This document shows positions 21,864 through 33,440 of a DNA stretch of 64,000 nucleotides, piece by piece. The notes under the pieces were generated by a model, which was not told where the DNA came from, ran no database searches, and saw only the letters and a list, made by a program, of their open reading frames with translations. The stretch's first letter is position 1. Each line of letters starts with the position of its first letter. The translations under genes were made by a program, and so were the position numbers. The stretch is from Bryum argenteum (lineage: Eukaryota > Streptophyta > Bryopsida > Bryales > Bryaceae): assembly GCA_037043015.1 (NCBI GenBank), contig CM073322.1, positions 17,557,601-17,621,600 of the forward strand. Direction: 5' to 3'.

Positions 21864-22710
21864 ATGCGCATAGCAAGTTTTGAGATGAAAAAGGTGCAGA
21901 CGTCAATGGACAGTCACGCTGTTAATGCTGGTCCGGCCAGTCCTGCACTCCTGGCGCACGTCCTAGGTTGGGTCAGTACTCAGTACTGTACTGAAGGTGT
22001 CAAAAACATTCAAGAATCTTTCGAGCGAGTCAAACAAGATCGGGGTATTCGGGATCGTACCACATCCGAGAATGTAGTCAGTGTTGCTGTGTTGACATAG
22101 GTCAACAGCAACGGTAGCAGCGGTTCATTCGAGCATTTGAGCCAGCATACGAGGAATCTAGACGGGGCGGTGCTTTCCATGGAAGTGGAAATTGACGGAC
22201 GGACGGAGCTTGAATATTATTATATTCAGAGCTTTGGTCAGACGGTCCAGAATTCGGGCAAAGTGGAATCGGAAAACTGGATCTAGTGTGCCATGACGCC
22301 AAGCCAAAACAGCAGGTCATGACGAGACGGCGATAGGCCCAGCAGATCGGAGGTTCAACACCCCAACACCGTTCAGCAACCCCAAACCGCCCAGCAACCT
22401 ATGATTGTTCACCAACTTAGAAAAGGAGTTAAGCTTACTTCCTTCACCAACTAAACTATGTTCAAGTAACCCAACCCAGAGGTTGTGGTGATCTACCATT
22501 GTGAATTCTGACTCAGAATAAAATACTCAGTCGTAATTACAGGTCAATCCATAGGAAATGGGAGTCAAGGTTTTCAGAAATGGGACTCAAGGGCAGCCCT
22601 AAAATGTTATTCGTGGCACCTAGGTTTTGAATACTCTCACCACACCATATAGTAAAATGGTATACTTGGCACCAAGCCTTTCAATACTCTCACCATACCG
22701 TGCTGTCAAA
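21864..22710. other. Intergenic, no gene recognised
   Basis: It includes the upstream region of the hydrolase gene. At about 22560-22595 'TCAAGGTTTTCAGAAATGGGA' is a diverged unit of the minisatellite that follows. No other structure was seen. Confidence 0.4.
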
Positions 22711-22799
22711 TGGGATTCAAGGTTATCAGAAATGGAATTCAAGGTTATCAGAAATGGAATTCAAGGTTATCAGATATGGAATTCAAGGTTATCAGAAAA
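22711..22799. repeat. 22-bp minisatellite, four units
   Basis: Four head-to-tail copies of GGAATTCAAGGTTATCAGAAAT with single-base differences. Confidence 0.9.
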
Positions 22800-22915
22800 T
22801 ATTTTTCTTGGCACCAAGGCTTTCAACATCCTCAGAATACCGTATATCAACATAACAGAAAAGCCCTAAAAGGTAATGCTTGCCAAAAGGGCTACTTAAT
22901 AGAGTCATGTAGACA

Positions 22916-22987
22916 GGGGCATTGGGAGAATCGAACTCCCGACCTCTCGCACCCGAAGCGAGAATCATACCTCTAGACCAAATGCCC
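22916..22987 (-). tRNA. tRNA-Pro(CGG): tRNA-Pro (anticodon CGG)
   Basis: The reverse complement folds as a 72-nt cloverleaf. The acceptor stem is GGGCATT/AATGCCC with discriminator C, the D arm contains GGTCTAGAGGTA, the anticodon arm is CTCGC-TTCGGGT-GCGAG with anticodon CGG, and the T arm is GGGAG-TTCGATT-CTCCC. The D arm (GGTCTAG.GGTA) and T arm (GTTCGATTC) supply the internal A and B boxes for RNA polymerase III. No intron. A short T run (complement of AAAA at about 22884) lies about 30 bp downstream and could terminate transcription. CCA is not encoded, as expected for a nuclear gene. Confidence 0.95.
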
Positions 22988-23765
22988 ATCATCAACTGCT
23001 GATGGCCTCGAGGTCGCCGCAGCGCAATATATTGTGAAAAGACCACGTTCACACGAATTCGAAACGGGCGGGAAGATGGACCGGCATAGATCCTGGGCGA
23101 TCAAAGTGCACTCGAGGGTTTGAAGCTTTTAGGCACGAGGTCATGCATGCAACACGCTGACAGATTGGATTGTCCCGTGGGTACCCCTGTCACCGACTTT
23201 GCATCTTCGATGCAGTTGGGCTCCCATCCACTTGTAGTCTTTCGAGAGTGAGAGAGAGATGGAACATTCACTTCTGTATTCGCCGTTTTCTGTCCAATGT
23301 CAGTGGTGGTGGTGATGGTACGCCATTGTCAGTGTTCGAGCGTCAGGTCGTTTAAATGGGATCTCACTATGTTCGCTTGGAGAAAGGGGAGGGGAGCGGC
23401 TCTATGCCAATGCAGCTTGATAGAGCAGGCGTTCATCCATCTTCCACTTCCTTCGAGGTGCCTCTCAACTTCTTTGCTTAGATGGAGAATATTAGGTCGA
23501 CGAGAATCTTCCTGTGTTCTTTGAAGGCATTAATCTTGAATTCTGGTGCTTGTAATGAGCACTAATCGCGACTAGGAGTGCAGGTTTACCGCCGATTGGT
23601 TACTAATTCAATATGATAGGAAGTGAGTTGAATCAACCGGCAATTGTTGCATGCGGTTATTTCTGTTGCTGACAGGAAGGGCTTATGAGACTTAAAATGA
23701 TCCAGTTATTGTAATGGAAGGTGATGTGACACTGTATTACTCGGCAGGTTGGACTTAATGTAGAC
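22988..23765. other. Upstream region of the RING-CH gene, possible 5' non-coding exon
   Basis: The stretch at 23.2-23.4 kb is GC-richer with GAGAGAGAG and contains a possible splice donor (GATG|GTACGCC near 23317). A TCGGCAG acceptor lies at about 23751 just before the chosen ATG. A spliced 5' leader, or a short first coding exon, is possible but not proven. Confidence 0.35.
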
Positions 23766-26665
23766 ATGCGATCAGGTTTGCAACCTGACGTGATTGCGAA
23801 ATCTACCGGGAGCTCAAGCCAACTTCCTCCTCTTCCCGCCACTAAGCCTGGAAAGAGTACTGGTTCTCACGGGCAGCTTCCTCGCCCTGGGTTGCGATCA
23901 AGAGCGTCCATTGAAAAGAATCTGAATCTGACTGGAACACAGAAAGAGCCTTTGCAACCTGGACATCCACTCCTACCTTTATGGAATAAGAGAACATCCT
24001 CATTACCCGTGCGGACAGACGCACTTACTTCTGATATTGATCCAGATTCTAACAAAGGGCACATTCTTGACTTGGGACATAACGTACATAGCGAGGTTAG
24101 CCCTTATCCTCGATTTCATTTCTGTCAACCTTGAAAGGCGATGTATCAAAGTCCGCAAGTTCCCAGGGTGTTCCTATAAATATTTGATCAGATGCTGCTT
24201 TTAAACATAGCAAGGTGATCTTAACCTGGATACTTGGATGTTGCAGCCAGGAAATGGGAAAGGGAATGCCGGTATAATGCGATCATTCTCCACGCCTGTG
24301 TTTCCGATCAAAATTGAGAGTTTTCGCAAAAATGGCTCGGAACGGAAGGGCTACGTTGTGCTGAGACCTACCAGCCCTCACACAGGGCAGCCTCCTCGGG
24401 AGAATGAATCTGCTGATGGTAACAATCATCACATATCAACACTGTTTGATGCTGAAAAAGGCAAGGACTTTGATAGTTGCAAATACCGAGGCATGCTTCT
24501 CATTTCTCTAGAGTGAAGCCCGGCATGCTTAAACATGATGCACAAGTGCGTGATCGACTTATTGTAGATGAGAGCCGAGGATCACGTACTGAAATATCGG
24601 GACGTTAGCCTCATCCTGTCAGGTCTTGGCCATTGTCCTGGCAAGTAACAGTGATGTACCTGATTCACTAGGGGATGCTTTCGTAGTTACCATAGCTACA
24701 ACTACTTTGTGAAGCTCTAGCAGCTTACCTGGAAGTTAATACCATTCCGCTTGGTTATCTCGGCTTAGAAATTTTGTTTTGACTCCACGAAATTGATGCA
24801 ATTTGCAGGCAGAGGAGACATCAATGAAGACATTGGAGAAGCAATTCCTGAGGACGAGGCAGTTTGCAGAATCTGTATGGATTCGCTAACGGAGGACTAT
24901 GGGGAGACATTGAAGATGGAATGCCGCTGCCTTGGCGAGTTGGCTTTGGCGCACAAAGAATGTGCATTCAAGTGGTTTGGCATCAAAGGAGATCGAGTGT
25001 GTGACGTGTGTGGCTCGGTAGTTAGTAACATTCCCGTGACAGTGGTTCATTTTCCTATACAGGAGACCATTAGCCATTCACGATCTATGGAACCACCAAC
25101 CGCTAGTAGGTATGATTTACACCTCTTCATCGTCCTCCTTTTCATTCTGGTTTCCACGTTTTCTAGTATGTCTAATGCACCACTCTTCCGCATTGATCAG
25201 AACCCAGTGTATCTGGCAACAGGACTATTAGGAAATATAAATATTGTGTCATTCACAGCAAATAGTCCTCGCTTGTATTGTGCATCTTTGAGTTACCTTA
25301 TTCTTCACTTGAATGCATCGTATTATCTAGAAGTGTAGCTATTGAAGAGCAACGATAATTTGCGTATGTTTTGCAGAGCTTCTGTATGTCATGATGTCAT
25401 GTTTATGGGAGCAATCAACTCTGTGGCAAATTTTTGCTTCATTGAGCAATTGCTGGTAGTTACCTTACCCAATCGTCCGTGTCATCTTCTATTGTAATTG
25501 ACAGGATTATCACCTGATTGCGAGCAGCTTAGATCTTTCGTTGACTTTGTATCTTTCTTTGATGGTATATTTTGAGCTACAAGGTCTTAGATATATCACA
25601 ATGCAGGCTCGAGTAAATTTAGAGTATAGTACATGGAAGATTAATAATAAAGATCTCTCGAAGTTCGGAGCTGTGAGCCTTCGTTGACTCCTTGGTCATG
25701 TTTGCAGGTCTACAAATTGGGCACCAAGGCACTTGCCATATCGATCTCTTTCTCTTTAATCATAGGTTTTCTTGCTGCGGTCACTACTATTGCTCTCGGT
25801 GAGGTTCACGCTTGTTTGGAGGTTTTATCTTCACATTTTTGTTAAGGCGCTGATAACTTATGAGGACAAGTAGCTTGTTTCACTGTTGCACCTCAATGAT
25901 AAATTTTTATTTCAAAAATTGGGCATCTGCTGAGGAGGCTGTTTGCTGTTGTAGACCGAGTACAACTAATTAGTCTTACGTCAGAGAAGCACAAGAGGAT
26001 ACTTTTTTTCTCCTGTTTTTATCAGCCAACTCTAATGATCATATTGGTGGAGCTGGCTCTAAGATGGTGGTGGTGGTTTGCAGTCAGTAGGCGCTATATG
26101 TGGTTATACGCTTTCCTGCAATTTGCCCTTCTCTGTTTCTTCGGATACATCTTCTTCTATAAGGTAGGTTGTATGTTCGAGCTGGATACCAAAGATTCGT
26201 TATGACTGTCGAATATTTTCTTGCATGCATTCAAAAGACCTCTCTGTCAATGAAAATGGTTCCCTGGGTTGACCTGTGCATCGTTTCTTCCGTAGATTAA
26301 TTTTGGCTGCCGGAAACTGAACGTACTTGTAGTGAGATCTTGCAAGTCAGATACTTAGGTTGTTGACTTGACTTTTCGTAGGTAAATAGCTTGTTCATGC
26401 AATCTCTCCACTACTTCTGACTGACATCTTTTTTTCTTCTAAGCAGATTCAGCTGGATGCTATGCCGGCAGTAATACTTGCAGCGTTTTCGAGCTTCGGG
26501 ATATCCATGACCTCGAACGCTCTTATCCTGGAGTACGTGCATTGGAAGCATTGCGGGGTTGGAAGAGTCCAAACGGGCAATGGCACGAGGGATTTGAGAG
26601 CCTCTTTTCAGATAGAACCAAATGGGGATATCGAAACTGGATCTGCAAACACCAGGGGGTTCTAA
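23766..26665 (+). CDS. RING-CH (RINGv) membrane E3 ubiquitin ligase
   Basis: Seven exons: 23766-24095, 24247-24418, 24809-25109, 25377-25455, 25708-25798, 26084-26163, 26447-26665; all GT-AG, phases agree, 423 residues. The N-terminal third is Pro/Ser-rich and contains 'SRASIEKNLNLTGTQKEPLQPG', typical of a plant RING/FYVE/PHD-superfamily group. A C4HC3 RING-CH domain follows with ligands Cys187, Cys190, Cys206, Cys208, His216, Cys219, Cys232 and Cys235. Four hydrophobic segments follow (VMFMGAINSVANFCFIEQLL; ALAISISFSLIIGFLAAV; YMWLYAFLQFALLCFFGYIF; AVILAAFSSFGISMTSNALIL). Family role: MARCH-like ubiquitylation of membrane proteins; substrate unknown. The start is the first in-frame ATG after a stop, but an upstream exon could extend it. 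Gene is convergent with ABCF5. Confidence 0.88.
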
Positions 26666-27971
26666 TTCTCAAAGGTGGGCCACTTTTTTCACTATTCCTG
26701 ACCATGCAGCCGACTTGCCATTCCTGGCATTCTAGCTCCATGCCTGAACCATTTCCGCACATGCAGAACACATCCTCGGTGGGTCATTGTAACTTTATTG
26801 TAGATTTAGGGCTTTAAAGCTATCAAGGCATCCGCTTTGATATGATAGAGATGTGTTGGAGAAGTCAGTCTCCTTCTGCTGAAACAAAGTCCGGTATATG
26901 GACACCTTTACTGTAGTCAGACCTATGAATCGCATTTTCTGGTGCGCCTTGTGATTGTGGAGCTTCACAACCATTCAATAGTAAATGGTGAACACACTCG
27001 AAGTGAAGTGCGCTTGTATTGTAGACATCGGTTGTCTAGGATGTTGCACTGTACAGTGGGGTACAGAAATAACTCAAATTTTTTTCTTGAGAGCGGTTAT
27101 CCCTGAAAAAATCTTGTACTTCAATAAAGTGTTGTGATCATGCAACAAGGAGTTTGTCCTTGAGATTTGGATATTTATTTTTGAGACTTGGATATTTATT
27201 TTAGAGTGCCACAGGTGTCTATTTACATGTGATTGACCATGAAATGTTGTGATCATGCTAGAAGGAGTTTGTCCTTGAGATTTGGATGTCTTGAGAAGTG
27301 GCTAGGTGTGCCAAAAAATCGGAGTTTCAATCAAACATGTGTGGAGCCATCAAAAGAAGTGACATCATGGAATGGTTGAATAGTGTGATTGTGGCGCTCC
27401 TCATCACTGCACTTATTAAGTACTATTGTCAGAGGATGTCCATAATATGTAGAAATGAATATATCTCTGGAGGTTTCTTACAATCAAGTCCTAAGTACTG
27501 ATAAGGTTTTCATGTAGGAGAAGTGTCTACTATCTCCCTCCACCAAAATGCATGCCATACATTTGTACCATCTTAGCACAAAATATTCACGTAAACTCAA
27601 AGCACAAAATATTCACGTAAACGCAAAGCACAAAATATACAATTGATTTGGAACCTGACATTATGAGGAACACAAACCCGAAGGTGCTAATCACGAACCA
27701 CAATTTCCCTCATAATAATAACAGTGAGTTTATAACTGGTAGAGGCTGTACATGGAACATTAATCTGTACTAGCAAGTCGGTACTTGCTGAACAATTTAT
27801 AAGTACAAACGTAATGAGGGTATTCGATGAATGGGGAGGTATGGTATGTACGATGTGAAAACACCGAGATAGTAGAATTTCTGCTGTCACCACGTATCCA
27901 TGATCCTGTACAATTTCATGGTGAGCTAGAGATTTTCAGCGAATCAATTGAGCTCTAGTAGCTTGGTTGCT
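26666..27971. other. 3' flanks of the RING-CH and ABCF5 genes, with small repeats
   Basis: AATAAA at about 27123-27128 could be the RING-CH polyadenylation signal. A direct repeat of about 43 bp (TGTTGTGATCATGC… ending TTGAGATTTGGAT) occurs at about 27131-27172 and 27245-27288. A 26-bp unit (AAAGCACAAAATATTCACGT) is repeated about three times at 27575-27640. No other gene was seen. Confidence 0.65.
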
Positions 27972-30900
27972 TCAGTTCCATCGCTTCGCGTTCTTGGTAA
28001 CCTTCCCTTTGGCTCTACTCTGCGAGAAATTTTGCGCTTTCTGCTTCTTCTGCAACTCCTTCTCAGCCTGTCCCACATACCCCATGCAATAATTGAGCCT
28101 CATTAATATTGCTTAAATCTCAGCCCTGGTTCCCTGGATTCTGCATACCACACTAGCAGAGATGCTGTCCAATACAACTTGTCCATAATGGCGCAAAGAG
28201 GCATAAACCAGTAGACCAGTCGTAAAGCATACTATATGATTGGTTTACGACTCCTTGAGTCATTACGGACAAGTTGTAATGAACAGTTCTTCTACTAGTG
28301 ATATCATTCTGTTTCAGGGCTGCAACAAAGGTGTGTAAGCAAGGTGGCATACCTTGGACATTTTGGACTTGGCCTTCACAGTGGGAGCCTTCATTTCCAG
28401 CTCCTCTTCGCGCTCTAATTCTCTCGCTCGAGCTTCCAAATTCTGCTCCAAGTAATACTGCACAGAAAGAGTAGAAAGAAAATCCTCATGTCAAACATTC
28501 GGTGCAGACAGACTTGAACGAGGGTTGATCATCGAGGGCATAAACTTACATTATAGTCACCATCATAGTCTCTGAGCTTTTTATCAGCCACTTCCACCAC
28601 TCGGTTCACGATTTGCTTCAGAAAGTATCGGTCGTGCGATACAGCAATCACTGTGCCCTCGTATTCCCTCAATGCCTCCTGTAATCCACAACCTCGTTCC
28701 ATGATCAATCAAGGATAATGAAACCCTAAACCCTAAAAACGCTCAAATATACCACTACACCATTAAAAATTGATAGCATGCTTGGCTTATTGTTCTGGAT
28801 TGATGGGATGCTTGGCGTACCTCCAGCATTTCCTTGGAAGGAATGTCGAGATGGTTGGTAGGCTCGTCAAGCACGAGCAGAGTTGAAGGTGTCACCATGA
28901 ACTTGCACAGTGAGAGACGTGCCTGCCACAACAGTAATGCTCATTGTTATCACAAAGCTCAAAGTAATCTGGTGATAACAGAAAAACATCTAACTACGTC
29001 ACAATAGTAGCTACCTTTTCTCCTCCGCTCAGAAAGGCAACTTTGCGGTCAAGCATCTCGGATTTGAAGTTGCAACGACCGAGAAGAGCTTTGATGTCGT
29101 TCATTCTCCAATCCTCTGCAGCTTCTTCCACCGTTTGCAGCACTGTTTTCTCCGAATCCAACGCCTCTGCCTGCCAGCCAGCCAGCCACATCCGATCAAG
29201 CATTTGAATCATCCTCGCTCAAAAGCTAGAGTGAAAGACAGAGTCTAGACTAGGAGTCATGTTACGGTTTCAATCGCCGAAAGAATATTGTACCTGATTT
29301 TGCTCGAAATAGTTGGGGACGACTCGATACTCTCCAAGAGCTACCACGCCAGATGTGGGCTTCTCCAATCCCATCAACATGCGCAAAAGTGTACTCTTGC
29401 CGCACCCGTTGGGACCGATAATTGCCATTTTCTCACCTCGCTCCACTAACAATTGTGCATTCTCGAACAACACCTGCAAATCAAACGAATCGATCGCCAT
29501 TCAACAGAGCAATTCCTAGACCACTTACACCGACTCTCGCTGTCCAATCCTCTTCGGTCTACTTCCTTTGCTTTGCGATGACATCAACCACTAGTGCAAA
29601 ATCATGGTTGATGAACCACAAAGCTGTGGAGACAGTGCTACAACCATTTTTCGCACTATAATTTCAACATGCCCATAGTGTTTGATAGAAGTGATTTCAA
29701 CAATAGACAATGCTTCAACAGGGCACGGTTGGAACAATATCTTCAAAAACTTAGTCTCTCAATTCAGTGCTTCAACCATGAACACGTCAACACCTCAGAA
29801 AAGTACAGATGATTACCTTGTCGTCATAACGAAAGCCCAGTTTCTTAATCTCTAGAACCGTTCGCCCACTCCTATCAAGCTCCGGAAACCGAAACTTAAG
29901 CTGCTTCCTCTCAAAGGGCTTCTCCACGATCTGTCCCTCATCTTGCATCTTCTCCAATTGCTGCACCCCAAAACCCCATCATCTAAGGAACTATGATTGA
30001 TTGAGTTAACCATATCAACCACATATTTGCATCTTCTTAGATATCCTTGCATCTTGCCTTGCCTCCACATAATATCAGTTGCAAAGCTTCAGTCGTGTTA
30101 GGGTATAGTAATGGAGTTGGTGATTCGAAAGGTTTACCTTGGCGGCGGAAGTGGCGCGGCCAGAGTTGGCGCCGCTGCTAAGCCGCTGAATCATCTCTTC
30201 AGTCCGCGCAATTTCCTTCTGCTGCTTCTCCCACGCCATCCGTTGCGCCTCCACCCACGCAGCTTTCGCCAGCACATACTGACTGTAATTCCCCGGAAAA
30301 GTCTGCGCCACGCCCATGTCAGTTTCCACGATCTTGGTGCACAACTGATCCAAAAAGGCTCGATCGTGCGACACGATCACCATGGGGACCTCCTGCTCTT
30401 TCAGGTACTTCTCCAGCCACTCGATGCTGTCCAAGTCCAGGTGATTCGTCGGCTCATCCAGTAACAGCAGATCCGGTTCCTGCAGCAATATCTTCCCCAG
30501 TGCTATTCGCATTTGCCACCCTCCACTGAATGACGCCACTAATCTGTCTGCATCGTCCACTGTGAACCCCAGTTCTGGCATCATCTTGTTTATGCTCACA
30601 TCCACGTTGTAGAGGTTTGAGGCCTCCGCTTTTCTCTGGAGAGTGTCTAGCTCGTCCAAGAGCTTCGCCATTAGGTCCATATCGTCCGTTGCATTCTCCA
30701 ACGCCACCTGCTCCAGTCGTACTAATCACATACTCCGAAAACATCGACACTGTGCATATTGGAAGAAATCTAGGTCTTCAGATGGTTTCTGATTGATGTT
30801 TATACTCTTGTGAGAGAGCTCTGATTAGTTTACTCACATAGTCGACATACTACGCATATTGGAAGAAACCTAGGTCCTGAGCTGGAATTTGACTGTTTTT

Positions 30901-31583
30901 GATTGATGTTTACATACTTGGAGGGATTATGGGAGGGATTGAGCACTGACCTGGACTTTTTCCATTCTGGCAGCGATGTCCATCTCGCTAGCGAAAGTGC
31001 TCATAAACTCCTCTCGAAGCGTGCGAGTTCCAACGACTTCAAATTCCTGGCTCAGGAACGCGATTTTCATATTGGCTCGGGCTTTGACCACATTGCCAGA
31101 ATCAGCTTCTTCCTTGCCAGCAATGATATTGAGCTGGGTGGTCTTCCCCGCGCCATTAATTCCCACGAGCCCCACTCGCTCGCCGCGCTTCACCTCCCAC
31201 GAGACGTCCTTCAAAACCTGCGCGTCTTTGTACGTCTTGCTGATGTTCTCGAGCTTCACGCCGGACAGAACCGAGGAGGCTCCTGCTTTGCCATTGTCTT
31301 TCCCCCTCTTGCTTTCTTTTTCCTTCTTGCTGTCGCCGGATTTCTCAAACGCCTCCTCCAGCAGGTACAGCGAAGCTGCCTCATCCTCCACTGCGGTTCG
31401 CACTGCGGCCACCCGCGAGTTGCCGCTATTGCTGCTGCTCACAGAAGCCACAATGGACCTGGACTGAATCCGCACAGCAGAAGCTCCTGCGCGTGAAGTG
31501 CTGGGCACATCGTCGGACAACAACACGGTCCGCGACAACGAGTGCTGCACGAGTCGCGACGACTCCGCCACAAACGAAGCCAT
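27972..31583 (-). CDS. ABCF5: ABC-F family ATPase, ABCF5/GCN5-type, plastid-targeted
   Basis: Nine exons on the reverse strand: 31583-30951, 30707-30138, 29960-29817, 29473-29294, 29170-29015, 28922-28821, 28678-28550, 28457-28353, 28067-27972; every intron is GT-AG in phase 0, and the product is 704 residues (Arabidopsis ABCF5 is about 690). The N-terminal 70 residues are Ser/Arg-rich like a transit peptide. Two ABC domains without membrane segments: Walker [10 protein letters not shown], signature FSGGWQM and Walker [13 protein letters not shown] in the first; [18 protein letters not shown] and [12 protein letters not shown] in the second. A basic, charged C terminus ends NAKRWN, as in the Arabidopsis protein. 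ABC-F proteins act on ribosomes rather than in transport. The start is the ATG in CGCCATGGCT; an upstream in-frame extension has no ATG. Confidence 0.95.
28151..28300. mobile_element. Small MITE inside the last ABCF5 intron
   Basis: Ends CACTAG…AGTTG and its inverted copy …CTTCTACTAGTG bracket a stem in which ACAACTTGTCCATAATG pairs with CATTACGGACAAGTTGT. About 150 bp. A target duplication is not obvious. It lies wholly in the intron between ABCF5 exons 8 and 9, leaving both splice sites intact. Confidence 0.65.
29588..29663. repeat. Inverted repeat in an ABCF5 intron
   Basis: ACTAGTGCAAAATCATGGTTG is followed about 35 bp later by CAACCATTTTTCGCACTAT, its imperfect inverted copy. It may be a very short MITE. 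It sits in the intron between exons 3 and 4. Confidence 0.5.
30744..30920. repeat. Intronic duplication in ABCF5 intron 1
   Basis: The block GCATATTGGAAGAAA(T/C)CTAGGTC… through TTGATTGATGTTTA… occurs at about 30756-30806 and 30857-30918. Most of the 243-bp intron is thus made of two diverged copies of one sequence. Confidence 0.75.
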
Positions 31584-32239
31584 GGCGAAACCTCTCCCCA
31601 GCCAAAACCTCTCTCTACTTACACTAAAGCCCAATTCAAAACTTGGAATGAATCCCTGTCCGGAGTGATTGATAAAACAAGGTCAGAGCTCTCTCTTTCC
31701 ACCGAATCCTGGTTCAAAGATTGGAGTTCCTGTCCGTGGCGATTGATAAAACGGGGTCAGAGATTGGAGTGATCGGGCTAATGAGCAACTACAGTAGTCA
31801 CGGTTGGTGATGTCCGCGCTGTGGGAGTTTGGGGTCCTTTCGGTGGCTTGTGGTGCGGATTGGAAGCTTGCAAGTTCGAATTGGGGCAAGTATCGCTGTT
31901 CGGAGCTCCACCACTGGAAACGAGTGACGGCCTCTATCCAGTGGGGCCGCCATCGACGCAGCGGAGCCAATGGAGGGCCATGGAAGAGTGCGAATGGCAG
32001 AGACGCTAACTATCTGGGAGGAGAACCAGCCAGTGGGTATTGCACGCGCCTGCTTTCGATGCCGTCGATGGTCGTATACTCGTATCGGTCGGTCAGTCGG
32101 TCCGTCGTTTCGGGCCCTTGTGGCTAACTGTGTGCTACTCGTTCTTTCATTCCATTTTTGCGGTGCTTTCGACTTCCTTGTCTTGGGAGTTGCTCCAAGT
32201 CTAACTCCAATGGCTTCGTAAAGACGAATGAGGCTCTAT
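31584..32239. other. ABCF5 5' flank with a duplicated block
   Basis: GATTGATAAAAC(A/G)(A/G)GGTCAGAG is repeated at about 31669-31689 and 31740-31760 with related flanks (CCTGTCCG). GC-rich sequence continues to about 32.2 kb, but no exon was recognised. Confidence 0.5.
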
Positions 32240-32626
32240 GGTTGAAGTACCCATAACCACCAGCACCCCCACTATCAACATGTAGGTCTCCCAATAACCG
32301 CACCTAGCCTCAACTAGCATTGTCAGAACACTCAATTCAAACTGACCAATCAAAACAATCAAAAAGCTGGTGGTTTTGGGTCGAATCATGAATGGAACTT
32401 TGTACCAGCTAAGGTGGTTTTTGCATACCCTATAGGTTGATTACGGGTCCCGCAGTACTTTACTGTTTGAAAATTTGTATTAATTCATGTGTTTTACAAA
32501 AAAATATGAAAAAATTACAAACCTTCCTAAAAACTATCTTGCCACCCAAAAAAAATTACCCACTATAAATAGACCATTTACAAATGGGCGAATTTTCTTA
32601 TGTTGGTGGTTATGGGTACTTCAACC
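32240..32626. mobile_element. Inverted-repeat element, 23-bp ends
   Basis: GGTTGAAGTACCCATAACCA at the left end is matched by a perfect inverted copy ending TACTTCAACC at the right. The two 23-bp arms show no mismatch. The interior is non-coding, 387 bp in all. Target duplication uncertain; it does not belong to the TTAA class. Confidence 0.75.
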
Positions 32627-33440
32627 TTACTCCTATGTTAACGAAATTAGAGTATCAAAATGAAGTGTGGTTTTTTGTATAATGGCTTTAGGTTGTGATG
32701 GGAGAGTTAAAGTTACTTCTCAACTCAAAAGAAATTAAACGATTTTGTGTTTTGTATTTTGCATCTCCAATGAATCTGAAGGTACTAAATGTAGTAGAAT
32801 CCTTTTGCCACCCCCACTCTTCCCTAAAGTTGAATGGATTATGTCGATAAATACCACTAATGAAAGCTTGGATTTGAAGCTAAAATCACATGACATATAG
32901 CATATTGTGTACGTTCTCCAACATGTCTATTTCTAAGTTGAGATCATGTCTGCTTCGCTCATCTAGATCAGGATAGAGTATACATGGACAGGGAAGATCA
33001 CACTGAGGAGATTGACTTTCCGCTCAAGCATTTTAGTGAACATTGTGTTGTTTCTTGACATTTTTTTCTTCTACATGTTGCTTTGATGAGATAGAGAGTG
33101 TAATCTTCGACACCAAAGAAAGATTCGATATCGTGCTTGAAGAAGATCGTTGCAGCACCATCTCTTAATTTGCGTACGTCGATCTTGAAGTTCCTCTTAC
33201 ATTTTTGCGTAATCGTCTATTGTGCTTATGATGTCCGCTTTCTTACTTACTTGATGGAGCATACATCTTTGAATTAACACATTTAGGAGGTGTCAATGTA
33301 TTTGTTGAAAGTCTACATGAAAAGCAGAGGTTCTTGAGTCAGAGCATACTAATTTGATTAATAGGGACTATGCCAAGCCTTTAATGTAGCAACTAAACAA
33401 TTTTGGATTGTCAAATATCAATGTTCAATCACTTTGCAAA
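32627..33440. other. Intergenic, no gene recognised
   Basis: AT-rich sequence. Nothing beyond the start of the duplicated block that surrounds the secreted-protein genes. Confidence 0.4.
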
